From: Mansonella perstans
Taxonomy: Eukaryota; Nematoda; Chromadorea; Rhabditida; Onchocercidae
Direction: 5' to 3'
Assembly (NCBI GenBank): GCA_037074765.1
Contig: JBAMDO010000091.1
Span: 144,912 to 208,911 of the forward strand
Length of the DNA: 64,000 nucleotides
Positions 11,315 to 24,200 of this stretch are shown here, piece by piece (the first letter of the stretch is position 1; each line of letters begins with the position of its first letter). Position numbers and translations under genes: made by a program. Below the pieces are notes generated by a model. It ran no database searches. It saw nothing but the letters and a program-made list of their open reading frames with translations, and was not told the origin of the DNA.

Positions 11315-14300
11315 TCAGATATCATCAAATATAAATTCCAAGTCAACGAACTCTTCGGAACGTTCGCGGCTTCTTGGAACAGGAGGTAGTGGACGGAGAT
11401 GGACTGGTCTTCTGTGCTGCTCACCAACTGAAGTCTGAAAGATATTTAAATATGATTCGATAAAAAAGTATAACGAAAAGACTAAAGATCAATTATGCTT
11501 TAAATAGATACATAATTCCTCAATATTGTAACCATTATGAGGTAGAGGGATAATGATTTTATCTGAGCTTGTTCCTAAAATTTTCGCTTTTTTATATCTC
11601 TCAAATAGGTTAATGATGCTCCAACATAAATAGATCAATAAACATTAGTTTATTTCGAAAACAACCGATTCCAAAAGAGAGTAACAAAATTAAGGCAGAT
11701 ACAAAGCGAAAGACATTAGCTCGGCTAATTTATAACAACCAATCATTTCGTAAAAGTTATAAAGAACTCACCGCTATCACAGTCCGTAATAATTTTTTCA
11801 TAATTTCTCTTTTCATCTTTTCATTTGCAAAATCTTTATTACACTTCATAGATGCAATTCGTCGATCCAACCTTTCTACATCCTCTACAGAACATTCCGG
11901 TACTTGCTGTAATACCTGAGATAGACTGGGAAACCGCTCTCTCTGTAAAAAGTGTTTTTTATCAAAAGTGTTAAATAATGAAATTCTTAATAAAGTGAAC
12001 ATAAAGCGTGCCTAACCCATATGTGAGAACTTATCAAAATCGAATACGCATTAGACATAAAGTAAGTTATATGTGGAAATTTACATTTTTCATGCTACTT
12101 CTACATGCAAATATTTCGAATCAATTTGAATGAAACGCAACTCACTAAAGAAGAGTAAATAAAAAAAACAAGAGACAACAGATGAGTGACAGCCAATTCA
12201 TCCGATCCATGAATTTGTAAGCTTTGAATACTTTGAACAAGCATGAAAACAGCTGTTTCCTCATTACACCTTTCATTTAACTGAAAAATAATGGGAATGA
12301 AAAGTTTATCTTTGAAGGCCTATCTAAAATAGTATCCTCTAATTTTTTCATAAAGAACATGTAAAGAGAAGATCCGCGGATTCAAATTTCCAAACTGAAA
12401 CAATTTCAGGACGAACACTTTCAGTGACATTTTTACAGACGGGTATTATTCGAACCACTGAAGTTGCATCGCGATAAGTTAAGCACAGAAACATGCACTC
12501 AACAATTTTTCCTATTACTTCCTGAAAAAATTTAAGCACAGTCAATTCTCTATTCAAGTTTGTCGATAAAAATATGAACAATTTACCAAAATATAATTCA
12601 CAAGCAATCAGAGAAGCAGTACAAAAACGATGTACGTGGGAAGTTACATTTGAAGGAGAATTATGTTAGTGAAAATTTTTTGAAAAATAAAGGACCTAAA
12701 AAGCTTTAAAATAGAAGATGAATGAATAACAGACCTCGTCATTCAAAAAACAGTTTCTTATACGAGATGCTTCCCCGACTTTGTCACCTGAATTAAAATT
12801 TAATCAGAACTACATATTAAACATGCTGTGAATGGAAAATGTTTTTAAGAATTTAAGAATTAACGATAAAATCCTTCACAAATCTCTTACTTGCATCCGA
12901 AATACCGAATAAATCTCGCAAAAGAATTGTGCATTCCCGCGTCAACACACAAGTCATATGTTCAGCTAAGAGTTGTTCCTGAGAAGGTTCATCATCTTCC
13001 ACTGCAAACAACTGATTAAAATAAAAGCTCTGAAGATAATTATTCAATAAATTTCAATGATGAAAATTTAAGTAGCTCCTTAAAAAAAGCGTATCTGAAA
13101 CTCAACAATTTCTTTCCATAACAAAAAAGTTTCTGTGAATTCAATAGATGCTTTATCTGCAAACGAATTGCAGTTACAAAGGAAAAAGTCCACAATGAAG
13201 ATTAATTGACTAAAAAGCAAGGAAAATAAAAATGCGTTAAAAGAACTAACAGCATTCAGAAGCTGCAAGCTGCTCCCACCTCATTTGCAGTCGCTTGCTC
13301 AACTCTTCAATTACTACCAGCAATAACTTCCTAACACTGTGATATGCAACTTCCGGACATGCACATAAAAATGGTTTCCTTAAAGAATTTTTATTACTAA
13401 ACTGTTGCCATATTTATATATACCCGAAAACTAAATCCACAGTTTTTGAAAGCCCAAATGTTTCATTACATGTTAGTAAAAATAGTTGTCATGAGTTATG
13501 AGTAAAATATTGAAAAAAAAAATAGAAAAAAATGAAGTTGCTTGAAATGATAAATATACCAAGTTCTCCTCAGCCAAAATCGCAAACGAAAATCTGGAAT
13601 AAATGTGAGATGATAAGAAAGAAACAATGCCCAATTGCCGATTTCTGGATCCGAAAATAGCTGCTTCGCTGCTTTACTTGCAAAATATCCAATTAAAGTT
13701 TGCCTGAAAAGAAATCTAGTCTCTTGAAATGATAATATTGTGCGCTGATTAATAAATGGATAAATGGGAGTGAAAACTTACACTTTTTCCGTAACATCAA
13801 AAAGGAAGGCACGAGCATGAGTTCCTGGATCATCAGATAAAATTCGAGCAGTTGACGACAAGAATGAATCGACTGATGAAACTTGCACTTTTGATAAACA
13901 GTGTTTTTAAGATGATGAATAAAACAAGTGTAATGAGTACAGCGAAGCTGACAAAGAAAAGAGACAAAATAAGTCAACTAAAAATTAACCAGGAAAGTTT
14001 AAAAATCCGATTTCTTGCGAATAGAAAAACTTTCAAAAAGAATATTTTCGAGTCTAAAAAATTTCAAAGCATCTAGCTAAAAAAAGAAAAAAGTTTCACA
14101 TGTTAATAATTGTTGTCGTTCACTGCTGGTAATTTCAAAAATGGATAAAGGGCCATACGACATATGTATAACACTCGCATTTTTCGGATCGTATAATGAG
14201 TTTAAACGTCTGAAACCGAAAAGATTCAAAGAATTAAATCTTCGTTGATGAGCGAAATATATTTTTGATACTGTCACAAATATAAAAATAACAGAATCAC

Positions 14301-17300
14301 AGAAGGTGTAGCAACCGACAGCAAGAACTAAAATCGAAATAAGGCACGAATTCAAATAAGTATCAAAAAATTTGGTAAACAAATGTAATATCTTTATCAG
14401 ACATTAACAGTGATGCCAACTGCCACCAGCTTATTCATCATGTACATTTCTGCATTCATCATGTACATTTCTGCAAATCTATGAAAATTTCTAGCCATTC
14501 TGAAATCATATCACAATATTTAATTATAAAACTTATGGTTTGCAACAAATATATGATTTATGCAGGGTGATAGAGCGACTGTAAAAAAAGCTTAATCTTT
14601 TATTTCAATTACTCATGAAAGACAAATGTCATCGGTAACCTGAAATACAATTTTCTCTCACATATTTCTGCGAATGAAGGAAAACCCTAATTCTCAAATT
14701 CAATAGCGGAATCAAAAGAAAATATTTAGGAAAACTTACTTCACTAATAAAAATATTGTTGGTAAAACTGGTCGAAAAGCACTGTATGCGGGATGAAAGG
14801 GAGGAGCAACTGATTGAGTCTGCGCCATTATTCCCTCGAGAGTCGACAAATGTGCTCGAAACTGCAATTTGAAAATTAAAGCTGGAAAAATCAAGAAGAA
14901 GAAAAAGCTGCAGCTAATATAGCATGGAATAGGTCAGTGAAAATGACCTTTCGACGATTAAGCATGAAAGGCAATCTTGTTGCTTCCGCAGTATTTGCCG
15001 GTGCAGGAGAAGTGAAACCAAAAAACGTCAGGAATGCTATATTGCTTTGGAAAACCCTGCAACTAACTTTTTATATTTCTTCGAATAAAAAAACAATTCG
15101 TCAACACTGAGAAAGGTTTACTGATCTGGTAACACTTACTCCTGAATTTCAGCTTGAAGAAAATAATACAAAGAATCGGATAGAGCACTAGACAAAAAAT
15201 TGTTTTGTGTCGCGAAGTCGACACAAAGATTGCTTAGAGCAGCAACTACTTGCATACAAGAAGCTAACTGCATCAAAGATAAAAAGGGACGTATTGAAAG
15301 ACAAAATTCCAGAACCGTTTCCGCTTGCCCCTGCAACAATGAAATTAAAAAAAAAAATTGGTAAGAAAAAATAGACTACTCTGAACAAAAATAAAAGTAG
15401 CTGAAATGATTTTTTGGCTACAAGATCTTGAAATTTTAGCTTTCTAAACATAATAATTCAAATAATTCATAATTCAAACCGAAAAATAAACCTTGATATC
15501 ATCAGCAAAAATGGTGACTATCCTCAATAATAAAGCTATACAATGTCTCTTGACTGATTTCTCATCAATGTCATCATCCACTTGATCGCTCAAAAGTCGC
15601 CGTAACTGAAAGCAATCACTGAATAATCTTGATAAGGGCTTTGTCATTACACAGCTCACTGACATCCTGCCCTTTTTGCTCACTGATTTTACATGTGTTT
15701 TATCAATAATATGGTTATTTTCTCACCAAATCATTTTCAAGTCAAATAATATTGATTTATATAAAATGAAAAATTACCTGAGATAAAAGAGAATTAAGTA
15801 ATTGTGGGTATTTTCCAACAGTAACCAACAAAGTCGAAAGCAAAGACAAAAAATTGTTCATTAATAGCGCTGAGGAGCATTCTGCCATTAATGCCAGCAT
15901 TCCATCAAATAATAAACTTAATCTTTTGTAATTGTCCTAAACAAACTAATTTAGTAAAACTCTGACATCAAAGCAGGCAAGAGATAAGTAAAACAACATA
16001 CTGGCTTCAACACGTTTTTACTATGACATTCCCATAGAACAAGTTTCGAAAACCGTTGCATCGCATCCCATTCGGTTTGTCTCACTGAAGATCAAGCAAT
16101 TTTTTCAAGACAAATTTTCTGTACAACTGGAATTCAAATACAGATAAAGCGTGCAACGTCATCCAGAAGACTAATAGCAATAAATGACTAGTAGTAGTTT
16201 TGAAATAACAAGCACCGATACAATGCTACTCACTTCAGAATTGCTCCAAGATAATATATGAACAAAAACTGGAGGAGACCATTAATTATGAAACGAAAGC
16301 TATATCTAGTGTAAAAACAGGTCTTGATAACATCGGCAGAGATGATAAATCCACCTAAATCTGGACGGTTCAGGCATCGACTAGTAAACCATTTCTCCAC
16401 AATATTGATCAGCAAGTCGACATGCTTTTCAGTGCAACAAGAACGAATAACTTTCAAACAACGATCGCGAAACTCTGAAGAAATGAGACTGCACTATCCG
16501 TGCTATTCAAACTTTCATGCTCTATCACAGTTTTTTCCTATCTGTAAACATCAACTACTGATTCCTAATGTCTTTAAAATATTAAGGGAGTAGTATGCAT
16601 AATTACTGATGAAACTGTATCTCACGCGTAAAGTCATGGGAGAAATCATTATCGTCGTCATAATCAAGCTGTGAGAAGCGACAAGTTTCTTGGTCATTTT
16701 GAGATGGATAGCCGACTTTTTCCAATAAACTGGGTGTGGAAATGATCACACGACAAATAGATTCATTGAATATTTCATCATCCCCGATTTTTTCGTGATT
16801 TATTAACGAAGCAAATACAGCGACAGCTTCATTTCGTAAATACTGTAACAAACATTGTATGCCGAGGTTCTCTCGTATTTAAGACACATTTAAGAAGTGT
16901 TTTCGGCTGATTCTAGCAAGAATTATACGCAAAGTAATATTTGAGCATTGTTTTAACTCATCTTACCCAGTGTTTCTAGAAACTAGCAATGAATAACTTT
17001 GCACTGCACAAGAAAAAAGAGTGAAATGATGCAATTAATGTAAACTAATATACCTGTTGTAAAATAAACTTTAGTAACTTACCACTGACGGATGTGAAAA
17101 GAACGCTTCAATCGCAGCTAGATACATGCCAAAATTAGGTGGTCGTTGAGTCCAAACATCCGCTAAGTGAATTCCCAATGCGGATAAAACATTGCAAAGG
17201 GTTTTTAGAAAACGATAATGTTCCAAATTATCAGCACCAACACTTGCTGCTTGGCTAAAAACTTTTGTATAAAAAATATGGATTCAAATTATTTCGAACC

Positions 17301-19946
17301 ATCGTTTCTCTAAAATCTGAGTCAGAAATTAACAAACAGATAATCCTGCTTGTAGCAATCAAGGACAAAAATATCGGCGGATGTAAAGCATATTATATGT
17401 GATATAACATAATATTACTTTAAAATTTGAAACTTTTTGCTGTTATAAGGATTTTGGGTGTAAAATTTAAAAAAAATCAAAATGGCACCATTTTTTAATT
17501 CTTTTTTCCCAAGCAAATTACACTCTACAGGAGATAGTTCGTAAGATAAATAATAACTCAACACAAAGCACTGGTCAGATTTTATACATTTTATGCTAAA
17601 TTAATCACAATACGTAAATATTTACCCTTTGAACTGACTGTACAATTAAATCATCTTCATCTTTGAAATCATTTTCGTTAAGTAGAAGGCACTTAAGCTT
17701 CCAGCAAAACTACACCGTACAGTTCACGGCATTAATGGATAAACTTACTTTGCAGCTCTAAGAATCGACCGCATTGGAACGTCACCAAAAAGAGCGACGA
17801 TGACAAGATTTTCTTCATTTTTTGCTTGCTTTCGTGAAGCTATCCTCCATAAACACTTCGCTGCCTGAAAATGAAGTATCGTATATTTATCTTTCATCAA
17901 AACGCTGCTGAGTGGAATCAATAGAAATATTCGTAATTTTAACCAGCAAATCAAATATTTTCATCTGTTTTTCTCGATAAAGCAAAACAAATTTAAGTAA
18001 ATATGAAGTATTTTCAAACCACTTCATATATGCTGTGCTGAGGCGTTTCAAGGAATGAACAAACTGTATATAATAAATTGTTGATATAAGGCTCTAAAAC
18101 ATTAGCTGGCAGCCATTCAACAAGTTCACCAAACAAATCCAGAGCGGAACGGATCAGTAAATGGCTTTCATCTGGAAAAAAATCTTAACAACAGTTTTTC
18201 TATTATTGTAACGAGATGTGTAATATATACGTTCCATTGCCAAATAAAAGCGAACTACCTTAATTTATAACTTTTAATGAAAGACAAAAAAGTGAAGTGA
18301 GATAAAATTCATTTTCTTTTGATTTCTGAATGGTTATTTCTCTAACAGTTTCAAATGAATCACAATAAATTTTAAATTTGAACAACACAAAAATAATGAT
18401 AAAATTACGAAATACCTATAGATTCAACGGAACATTCACGCAATGCAAAACAGATGATATGCAGAATGCGTGGTACGTTGGATGCAATAGCACTGTTAAG
18501 ATCTTTCCTTCTGGAAATGCTTTCGACAGTAACCAAAGTGACTACATTTTCGACCAAAAGCTGCAGTGTAATAAATGGGATTTGCGCATGAGTTACCGAT
18601 ACAGAAGCAATCTAAAACATGCAACAATAAATACAACACTCGATGACCAGAATACAATAAACAATGCATGTTTTATTAAACCATCCAAAAGTAATTTCAC
18701 ATTTAAATTTGATAGTGACAAAAAAATTCGGAAGGCGTTATCTGTTAATAACAAAAAACTGACATCCTCTAGCTGATCAAAAAGCTCGGGCCAATTTTGA
18801 GGCCATTCATGCTCAATCATTAAGACGACACATCGTGCTGCAGCACATCTCAGCTCATTTCGTAGCATGGCCTCCGATTTCATTGCAGCAAAACATGCAG
18901 ATCGAATGGCAAGACGTGATTGTCCATTAATTTCTAACCATTTAAATCTGCGAATTAAGAAAAAGAGATAGAATCGTAGCATACATATAATATATGTATC
19001 GATGATATGTGTTGTTGCTCGATATATTCAACATTAAACCTACGTAATTTCATTTCGAAAAAATTAAAAAAATTATGTAGGCCTTTATTTATTTGGCATT
19101 CAGCATATAAAGCTTACTTAATGATATGTTCAAGAAAATTCCAGCCCGTTCGAGCAAGGATGAGATCCTTCTTCGAGATCAGTGCATAGGCAATCTGTTC
19201 GACATCGGTAGGAGGCAGTTCTTTTAATGATTCAATAACCTTGAATAATAATAAAAATATTAGACCACCTGGGATAGCTACTTTCAGCTGATCACATTAT
19301 ACCATTATCAACGATTTCTTTGGTACAAAGAGTAGCTTAAATGCTTGTAATTGATACACTCAACTACTGATCTGAAAATTCAACCAGCTAAACTGAATAC
19401 ATGTCGTAGTGTTTTTCTCTATTTAGTAGAAATTTACAAAGATAAACCTATCTGTTATTCTTCTCTTAACTTTTGATAAAATCAAAGGAATCATCCAAAA
19501 AACTATGAAAGAATTCGTTAGTGCAATAGTATGAGAAATCAGTGCAACATTATGAGAAATCTATTTAATTCACTAATTTGACGCTTTTCCATATTAACAT
19601 TTTTTTTTTCTCTCATAACTAAAAATTATTTAGAAGTGTTTGACGTGTCACTATCTTCATGTTTATCCTATAAAAAGAAAATTAGTGTGCTATCCTATTT
19701 ATCATTAATGAATTTTTCACTGTGTTCAACTGAAATCATTCGAATTTTATATTCACTGTGAAATCCTAAAATATCGATAAACAAGATACGTGTAAAGGAA
19801 ACGTGTATATCGTTGATGAGACAAGCTGTATGTGTTAATAAACAATGTCTACTCACTTGACATGCAACTGCTCGTTGTTCGTTACTAACCGTAATATTGT
19901 AAATAGCTTCCAACGCATTTTTGATTACATTCAACCTGTCCTCCAT
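11315..19946 (-). CDS. XPO5: Exportin-5 (karyopherin-beta nuclear export receptor)
   Basis: Twenty-five exons close in phase to 1122 residues (vertebrate XPO5 is about 1200). From the 5' end: 19857-19946, 19118-19239, 18764-18947, 18416-18611, 18023-18171, 17749-17864, 17083-17254, 16626-16842, 16319-16474, 16002-16084, 15778-15936, 15492-15605, 15140-15330, 14948-15056, 14740-14861, 14100-14209, 13782-13872, 13560-13703, 13251-13378, 12891-13001, 12735-12787, 12396-12521, 12146-12280, 11772-11942, 11315-11434. XPO5 landmarks occur in order: ARTGWNFLEHIIKFKWLEIN, MIEHEWPQNWPELFDQLED, LLVENVVTL, VALFGDVPMRSILRAAK, PPNFGMYL, a Y/F-acidic FSQLDYDDDNDF, IPDFRLRFW and RERFPSLSQVLQQVPE. The family is a HEAT-repeat RanGTP carrier exporting pre-microRNAs and other structured RNAs. 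The exon 5 and 22 donors are uncertain by a few codons. Confidence 0.95.
14434..14475. repeat. Two 21-bp tandem units in an exportin-5 intron
   Basis: TTCATCATGTACATTTCTGCA occurs twice in tandem (14434-14454 and 14455-14475) inside the intron between exportin-5 exons 15 and 16. On the minus strand the repeat is open and follows a usable acceptor, so a gene finder could mistake it for an exon. Confidence 0.85.
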
Positions 19947-21257
19947 GATTATAAAACATCAGCTGAAATAATTCATGAAATGTAAGTTCACCCATCTCTT
20001 TCTTCTAATTTAACTTTCACACAACTTGCACAAAGCCGTTGCTCACAAGAAGTGTCGAGATAGCAACTTCCCAGATAACAATCCAATACCATAAGATACT
20101 TCGTCTATACCAAACACTGCTGATAAAACTTGAATAGGATAAATGAATGGAATTCAATTGTACAGGAGAATGTCACTGGCGGCCCTCATTTGATCAGCCA
20201 GTAATATTTCTCTCGAAACACTGATATCAGACTAACCTGCCCTAACATTTGCTAACAATATAGAAGACGCTTCTGAATCTTAACTTGCACTTTAAGTGCT
20301 CATTCTGTGCTCTCTTCTTCTACTAGTAGCAGTGCTAACGTCCGTTTTACTGCAATTCTCAGTCTGATTCCGAATTAGGAATCCATTTAATAATACATCC
20401 AATTGGTGATATATATCCAGTTCAGTATCCACAGTGACAATTATGATGGTAATAATAAAGACTTCAATACTCCTAATCTTTAGTAATTAAGGTAGAACAA
20501 GTAACGGTAATGTTGGTACATTCTGCAAGCAGCGACCGTATTATATGCATATTGATCACAATAATTCCAAGCCATTTTCATAGTTATATGAAACAAAAAG
20601 AAAAATTTCACAGCACAACATTTCAAACAAACGATAACATGAATTGCAAATAGTGTGAGAACAAAATGAGAATACTTCAGCATGTGAACACAGTCAGCAA
20701 AATGTATATTTATTTTACTAGAATGATCAGGGTAAAACAGAACAAATGATGAAAAGATTAAACTTCAGAATCCACTACAAAAGAATGAATAGAAGCAAGT
20801 AAAACCAGTGCACAGATTTTTTATTAATCTCAATTTGAAAATTTGAAGTTGTGATTCGAATAAAATCCAAATCCAGATAAACTGCAGGGTAATTTGTCAT
20901 GTCGTGAAAATAAGTAGCAATGAAAACATTCTGAACAACCACAAAGTTAAATGCCGACAGTTCTAATTTCGATTCTATCTTAAAATGCTTCTTTTTTTTT
21001 AACCAATTTCCATTTTGAACACTCGACTTATGAAAACAAAAAAGAAAGTCAGGACTGACGAGCAGAAAAAAACAAAATGCAGAATATTTTAACAAAAAGA
21101 ATTGAAAACCTTGAAAAAGTATTCATTTCTTTTAGCTTTCATTCAAGAAATATACTTCTAAAAAAAAAATCAGAGCCTTTTGTTGGAAATTAAAGCAGAA
21201 CGATAACTGCAAAAAAAAAGAAATAAAACTGGAGAAATATTGAACTTTTAAAGTTTT
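19947..21257. other. Spacer between exportin-5 and the GPSM-like gene
   Basis: About 1.3 kb between the exportin-5 start and the 3' end of the next minus-strand gene. Minus-strand TTATTTCAG at about 19963-19971 lies 16 nt before the exportin-5 ATG and is the likely spliced-leader acceptor. The rest should hold the 3' untranslated region of the GPSM-like gene and the exportin-5 promoter. No further coding sequence is supportable. Confidence 0.5.
19963..19973 (-). promoter_or_regulatory. Probable trans-splice acceptor of exportin-5
   Basis: Read on the minus strand, ATTATTTCAG is followed by a 16-nt leader and the exportin-5 ATG at 19946. There is no upstream coding exon in frame, so this acceptor most likely receives a spliced leader. 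A 5' untranslated intron is the alternative. Confidence 0.55.
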
Positions 21258-24200
21258 TTAGTTTGATGATTCTGGACTAAGCACAGCACGCTGGGTTTCA
21301 ATACGTCCCTTTTGCATTGACATAACGATCCGCGAGATATCTTCCATTGGTATGGTCCGCGGTAATTCACTTCGCTGTTCATCTAACCGACCCCTCTGAC
21401 TTCGAATTACCATCTCATACAAGCTACCAGCATCTTCAGATAATGACCGTTCTATGTGCAACGATGATGATGTTGACTGCTCCATACTAAATTTTATGAA
21501 CTAGTACAGTCTATTTGAGTAATGAACTCGAACTTTTTCAGAAGGTCTCGTAACGCCAATTTGACAAAAGCGCAAAAAGCGCTAAAACAAAAAAGCTTAC
21601 TTATCATTATCGTTCTTCACTTCGCCGCTATCTGGCAAAGATATTGCTTGCGTCTGAACACTCAGATATGCCCGTTGCTCTTCCATTCGACGACCTTGCA
21701 AACTAGCTATTAAATCAAGCATTCCTTCGGCACCATCTATAACACGTGGCTAGAAAGTTCAAGACGAATAATTATAGATAAAGCAAAACCACCTAGGCCT
21801 GCTCAATAACTCAAAACACAGACATGAACCTAGCCAAGCGTTATGTTCTACATAATTTGGTAGAATCTCTAGAACCACGGTTTTTTTTTTTGCTTTGTTT
21901 TTATTTTATAAAATATTTCGTATACCAAATCTAAAAAGATGTATTCTCACAGCAAACCACTTTAATCACCACTTTATTTATTCTTGATTCTCTTAAAAAA
22001 AAACGGAATTTGTGTAAGAAATCATCAAAAATAAAAATTCTAAAAGGTGCTGCAAAAATCAGAAACTAAACGGATAACCAATATCAAAACAGAACTTAAA
22101 ATGCATGCCATAAAAATTTGAAGCTGAACATAAACTGAGAAAAAAACGCAGAACTGGAGCAAAAATTACCAACTTTTTTGTCTCGAAGAGATGGAATTAG
22201 AAGAGATGGCTCGGTTACAACGAGCTCGGTTTCGAGGTGGTGCAACCGGAATTCGGAATTCCGATGACTCGGTGGTCTGGGATATACTAGACTGAAGAAA
22301 TGCATCATCACTATCGTCCATGACATTTCCTGCTACTGTATCCTCTGAGGAAGAATGCTGTAAACGTGACGTTCTTGTGCATACAGAAGGTGATCTGTTA
22401 TGTAACATATTACTGCTACCAACAAGCAGTTGTTGTTTCACCGAAGAAACTGCAGTTCGAGGTGTCGAAGTCGTGGAGGGAAAAAATGACGCAGACATCA
22501 GTAAGCTCTGCCGTCTTGCTGCTTTTCCAACACGTCCAAACAGTGCCGATAATCGATGTCTCCGCCCAAAACGTGCTTCGGTTTCTAACAAAAATCACAA
22601 AAATAAAAGTATACAAATCGCACTGCAAACAAAAAGAAACGGCAACCATATGGGAAAATAAAAGATGAAAAATAATCTTTAATACTTATTTACACTGAAT
22701 TTTAAGTCATTTCATCTGTCCACAACCACAAAAACATGTGCACAGCAAAATGGACAAGAAATAAGAAACGGAAATAAAAAGCTGAAGAAATCAAGAGCAG
22801 GACAGAACACTGATTATTATAAAAAATCATTTTATTCGGTTTGCCAGTACTGCTGCTAGCTTCATTTTAGCGTAACCCTCCCAAATTTAGCGGATAACTG
22901 CAATTTCAGTTAAACGATTGAAAAAAGTAAAAACTCCTTAGTTTTTATGTAAAAATATTTAATAATTAAAACTTTGATAAATTTTATTATGCTATTATCT
23001 CGAAATAGTTAAACCTGGATTGCAAGCGATTGTATCTGACTGTCGAGTAACATTCTTCGAATGGTTCGTTAAATCGCTCAGTATGATCGGATCACAGCGC
23101 TGATCATTAAGCCGTTTTGACTGTAATCGTGAAACCATTTCAAAGAAATCATCGTTGAAGCTGATAAATCGAACCGGCTAAAACATACTACTTTTGAGAT
23201 GAATTCAAGTTTTTCAACATGAAAAAAAAATGTAAGTAAAGATAATCCAGTAAACAGATGAAAAGAACTTAAAAGCTAAATTTATAAAAGGGAATGCAAT
23301 AATAGCCATAAGCTATGTTTCTATATTTGATCTCAATAATTTTGAAAGAAATGATACATCGATGTATGCGAAAGACAAACCTCAATAACTCAAACTAACT
23401 TTATAAAAATGTTCCCATTATTAAATCGTGAATGAAGATTTTTTTTAATAGAGTGCCTTCCAAAAAAAGTTAAATTTCAAAGTTATAATCTTCAAATGGA
23501 AATATTATTCCGTCTTTAGAATAATAATTATTTCTTGGATGGATTTGACAAAATGCAGGAGAAACAAACGTGTGATGTTTTATAAAAAAAATCAATATTA
23601 CGGAATCAACATTTCAAAATCGGATCCATAATTTTTGGTCATAAGAATCAGGAGAGTTTCCTACAAATGGCCTAAAGAACACTTCTCGTGCGACCTAAAT
23701 AAATCACTTTTGTAATCCGCATCTGCATTCTGCATTCTCTCATTAGAATATACAAAAGAAGTAAACATTTATGAAATATAATCTATACGTCTACCCTTAA
23801 ATGTTATAGAGAAGAAAACAACATTTTACTCGAATTCAAAAAATAGCACTAATGCTTCCTCAAACTCATTTTAATTAAAACAATAAATTTTAATCCTACT
23901 AGTTTTCTGCAACAACACCAAATGTGCTAATAAAACAAAAAGCCAAAACAAGTTTTATTTTCAGATTATTTTGACAACTAATACAAAATACCTGCTTATC
24001 GGCTTTCGTTGAAACATTGGGTTGCTGACGCGTGAGATCAGGATTAATGATCAACTCTGATTCACAGAGAAACTTTTTAAAGGATGCATCCAATTCGGAT
24101 GCACTGCGTGGTTCAGGATCAGCGGATGAATCCATTTCTAAATCGCATATTTCTTTTACAGGCCACTTATTTAGTGATTTCAGCAAATCTTCTAGCGAGC

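Noticed and set aside
14404..14500. Possible extra exportin-5 exon in phase with exon 15, containing a repeated EMYMMNAEMYMMN
   Set aside because: Exon 15 joins exon 16 directly in phase and matches the family without a gap. The open stretch comes from a 21-bp tandem repeat and has no counterpart in other exportins.
18593..18763. Open extension of exportin-5 exon 3 beyond LEDV
   Set aside because: It is hydrophobic intron sequence. Splicing at GTCAGT to the exon at 18611 restores family similarity (LLVENVVTL).
18378..18776. 132-codon open frame on the plus strand
   Set aside because: It lies antisense across exportin-5 exon 4 and its flanking intron, where the minus-strand reading has clear family similarity. 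It is a shadow.
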